Assembly (NCBI GenBank): GCA_017849615.1
Contig: JAFIGS010000019.1
Coordinates: 1-64,000 of the forward strand
DNA: 64,000 nucleotides
DNA from: Pseudolabrys sp.
GTDB taxonomy: Bacteria > Pseudomonadota > Alphaproteobacteria > Rhizobiales > Xanthobacteraceae
Direction of reading: 5' to 3'
The stretch's first letter is position 1. The number at the start of each line of letters is the position of its first letter. The translations under genes were made by a program, and so were the position numbers. Shown here piece after piece: positions 62,427 through 64,000 of the stretch. The notes beneath the pieces were generated by a model. The model had not been told where the DNA came from. It was given only the letters and a program-made list of their open reading frames with translations, and did no database searches.

Positions 62427-63596
62427 ATGTCGGGGGATTCCGTGACCAGCCACTCCATGCGCCTGCCGGACAGCGGCACCTTTGTCGGCCGCGCCCATGT
62501 TCCGGGGACCGCGCATCCGCTGGTCGTCACCGTGCGCGACGGCTCGATCGTCGATATCACCTCGGCGCAGGCGCCGACCGTCCGCGACGTTTGCGAGATG
62601 GACGAGCCCGCCGCCTTCGTGCGCGGCGCCAGGGGCAAAACCATCGCCACCGTCGACGCGATCACGGCGGCCAGCATGACCCACGCCGCCAGCGCCATCC
62701 GGCTGCTGTCGCCGGTCGATCTTCACGCCGTAAAGGCGTCCGGCGTCACCTTCGTCGTCAGTCTGCTCGAGCGCGTCATCGAGGAGCAGGCGCGCGGCTC
62801 GGCCGAGAAGGCCGAGTCGATCCGCGCCGATATTCACGGCCTGATCGGCGAGGATCTGTCCAGGCTCAAGCCCGGCTCGCCCGAGGCCATGGCGATCAAG
62901 GCCAAGCTGATCGCGCGCGGCGTCTGGTCTCAGTATCTCGAGGTCGGCATCGGCCCGGATGCCGAGGTTTTCACCAAGTGCCAGCCGATGTCATCGGTCG
63001 GCTTCGGCGCCGATATCGGCCTGCTCGAGCAATCGACCTGGAATAATCCGGAGCCGGAGATCGCCGTGATCGCCGTGAGCAGCGGTCGCATCGTCGGCGC
63101 CACGCTCGGCAACGACGTCAATCTGCGCGACATCGAAGGCCGCTCGGCGCTGCTGCTCGGCAAGACCAAGGACAATAACGCTTCCGCCGCGCTCGGGCCG
63201 TTCATCCGGCTGTTCGACGATACTTTCTCCATCGCCGACGTGAAGAAGGCGCAGGTCAATCTCACCGTGGAAGGCACCGACGGTTTCTTCCTCGAAGGTT
63301 CGAGTTCGATGTCCGAGATCAGCCGTTCGCCGGAAGAACTGGTCGCGGCGGCGATGGGGCCGCATCACCAGTATCCCGACGGCATGGCGCTCTATCTCGG
63401 CACCATGTTCGTGCCGTCGAAGGACCGCGGCGAGGTAGGGCAGGGCTTCACGCACAAGATCGGCGACATCGTCACGATCTCGTCGGACAAGCTCGGGGCG
63501 CTGGTCAATCGCGTGAAGTACTCGCCGGACTGCCCGCACTGGACCTACGGCACGCGCGCCTTGATGCGCGACCTCGCCGCGGCGAAGCTGATCTGA
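62427..63596 (+). CDS. Fumarylacetoacetate hydrolase-family protein
   Basis: A 389-residue protein. The C-terminal two thirds match the FAH fold (YLEVGIGPDAEVFTKCQPMS, EPEIAVIAVSSGRIVGATLG, NDVNLRDIEGRSALLLGKTK), including the metal-binding Glu residues and the LGNDVNxRD signature. The N-terminal ~90 residues are not recognised and may be a separate domain, as in AraD1-type dehydratases/hydrolases acting on sugar-derived keto acids. ATG at 62427; the family substrate cannot be fixed. Confidence 0.82.
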   Translation: MSGDSVTSHSMRLPDSGTFVGRAHVPGTAHPLVVTVRDGSIVDITSAQAPTVRDVCEMDEPAAFVRGARGKTIATVDAITAASMTHAASAIRLLSPVDLHAVKASGVTFVVSLLERVIEEQARGSAEKAESIRADIHGLIGEDLSRLKPGSPEAMAIKAKLIARGVWSQYLEVGIGPDAEVFTKCQPMSSVGFGADIGLLEQSTWNNPEPEIAVIAVSSGRIVGATLGNDVNLRDIEGRSALLLGKTKDNNASAALGPFIRLFDDTFSIADVKKAQVNLTVEGTDGFFLEGSSSMSEISRSPEELVAAAMGPHHQYPDGMALYLGTMFVPSKDRGEVGQGFTHKIGDIVTISSDKLGALVNRVKYSPDCPHWTYGTRALMRDLAAAKLI

Positions 63597-64000
63597 GACC
63601 AGCGGGGCTTGCCGAAGGGGGATTGGCGCGCCGTGCGGGGGTGATGATGAGAACTATGTCTACGCTATAGACCTCTAGATTCGGAGCCAGCAATTCGGCC
63701 GGAAGCCGCTGAAATCGCAGCAGGCTTCCGGCTTTTGTCTCTTCTCCGCGCCGATACTCACGACGTACGAGAAATTGCTTTCGACCGGGCAATGGCTGCG
63801 GTTGCCCCTCCTATTCAAGTCTGAGGTCGTCGTCGGCGATTATCGCGCGACGCACGCTCCTATGCTTGCGCTTCGATTGATTTGTAACGACCGTTGCATT
63901 AAGATACAGCCATGGTATCACTCTCATGGCTACTGCTCACTTATAAGGTCCCGCCTGAACCCGCCACGAAGCGCGTTGCGCTCTGGCGGCGGGTGAAAGG
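63597..64000. other. Gene-free end of the window
   Basis: No recognised gene in these 404 bases. A strong terminator-like hairpin stands at 63698-63737, a small dyad GCCATG/CATGGC at about 63908-63930, and an inverted repeat (CCCGCCA...GGCGGG) at about 63958-63993, near the window edge. Confidence 0.4.
63698..63737 (+). terminator. Strong terminator-like hairpin after the FAH gene
   Basis: GCCGGAAGCC (63698-63707) pairs with GGCTTCCGGC (63723-63732), extended by an inner GCTG/CAGC stem, then TTTTGTCT. It lies about 100 bases after the FAH-gene stop and would end its transcript or an independent small RNA. Confidence 0.75.

Noticed and set aside
63775-63996. 73-codon frame at the right edge
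   Set aside because: No ribosome-binding site and no recognisable composition; it runs into a dyad at the window edge.

Overview
The window is a 64 kb piece of a GC-rich alphaproteobacterial chromosome, most likely from the order Hyphomicrobiales (Bradyrhizobiaceae/Xanthobacteraceae-like). This rests on the conserved gene order: rimP-nusA-ylxR-infB-rbfA-truB-rpsO-pnp, metK-trmB, fur-plsC-miaB-phoH-ybeY-corC-lnt-xre-metK, and the replication cluster rpsT-dnaA-dnaN-recF-gyrB. A divergent katG/oxyR pair and many dispersed palindromic repeats of rhizobial type agree with it. No rRNA, tRNA, CRISPR array, prophage or insertion sequence was seen, and the species cannot be named from the sequence alone.

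Layout. 0.4-5.3 kb: katG, divergent oxyR, an alpha/beta hydrolase and a convergent Crp/Fnr-type regulator. 5.4-6.1 kb: two very small exported or membrane protein genes, each behind a perfect TGTGA-N6-TCACA site. 6.3-16.5 kb: a minus-strand information-processing cluster (rimP, nusA, ylxR-like, infB, rbfA, truB, rpsO, pnp) with a leader attenuator ahead of rimP. 16.6-26.5 kb: DUF2336 protein, trmB, metK, an Xre regulator, lnt, corC-like, ybeY, phoH and miaB. 26.6-27.8 kb: a plus-strand Xre/RES toxin-antitoxin pair set into the otherwise minus-strand core cluster. 27.8-33.9 kb: plsC, fur, rimI, tsaB, an Nfu-type scaffold, VOC and WYL proteins, a Usp protein and trpS.

34-41.9 kb is a plus-strand accessory stretch: a PfkB kinase, a coiled-coil membrane protein, an MBL-fold protein with an altered metal motif, a GIY-YIG-like small protein behind a third CRP-type site, a Rieske oxygenase next to a glutamine-synthetase-like ligase, a DUF1328 peptide and a Tyr-rich secreted protein behind a 24-bp palindrome. 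41.9-52.3 kb: gyrB, a ClC channel, recF, dnaN, dnaA, a 1.15 kb intergenic region and rpsT. 52.4-63.6 kb: a DapA-family aldolase/lyase, maeB, msrA, a Wza-type export lipoprotein, dienelactone hydrolase, a luciferase-like oxidoreductase, a degenerate trypsin-PDZ protein, DUF427, a stand-alone receiver and a FAH-family protein. The last 400 bases hold no recognised gene.

The genes are mostly core: translation initiation, ribosome and tRNA maturation, replication initiation, lipoprotein acylation and peroxide defence. The best candidates for undescribed biology are the CRP-type regulon of tiny proteins, which lies next to a matching RExxxR regulator gene, the palindromic element translated in frame inside truB, the PDZ pseudoprotease, and the operator repeats of the RES/Xre module.
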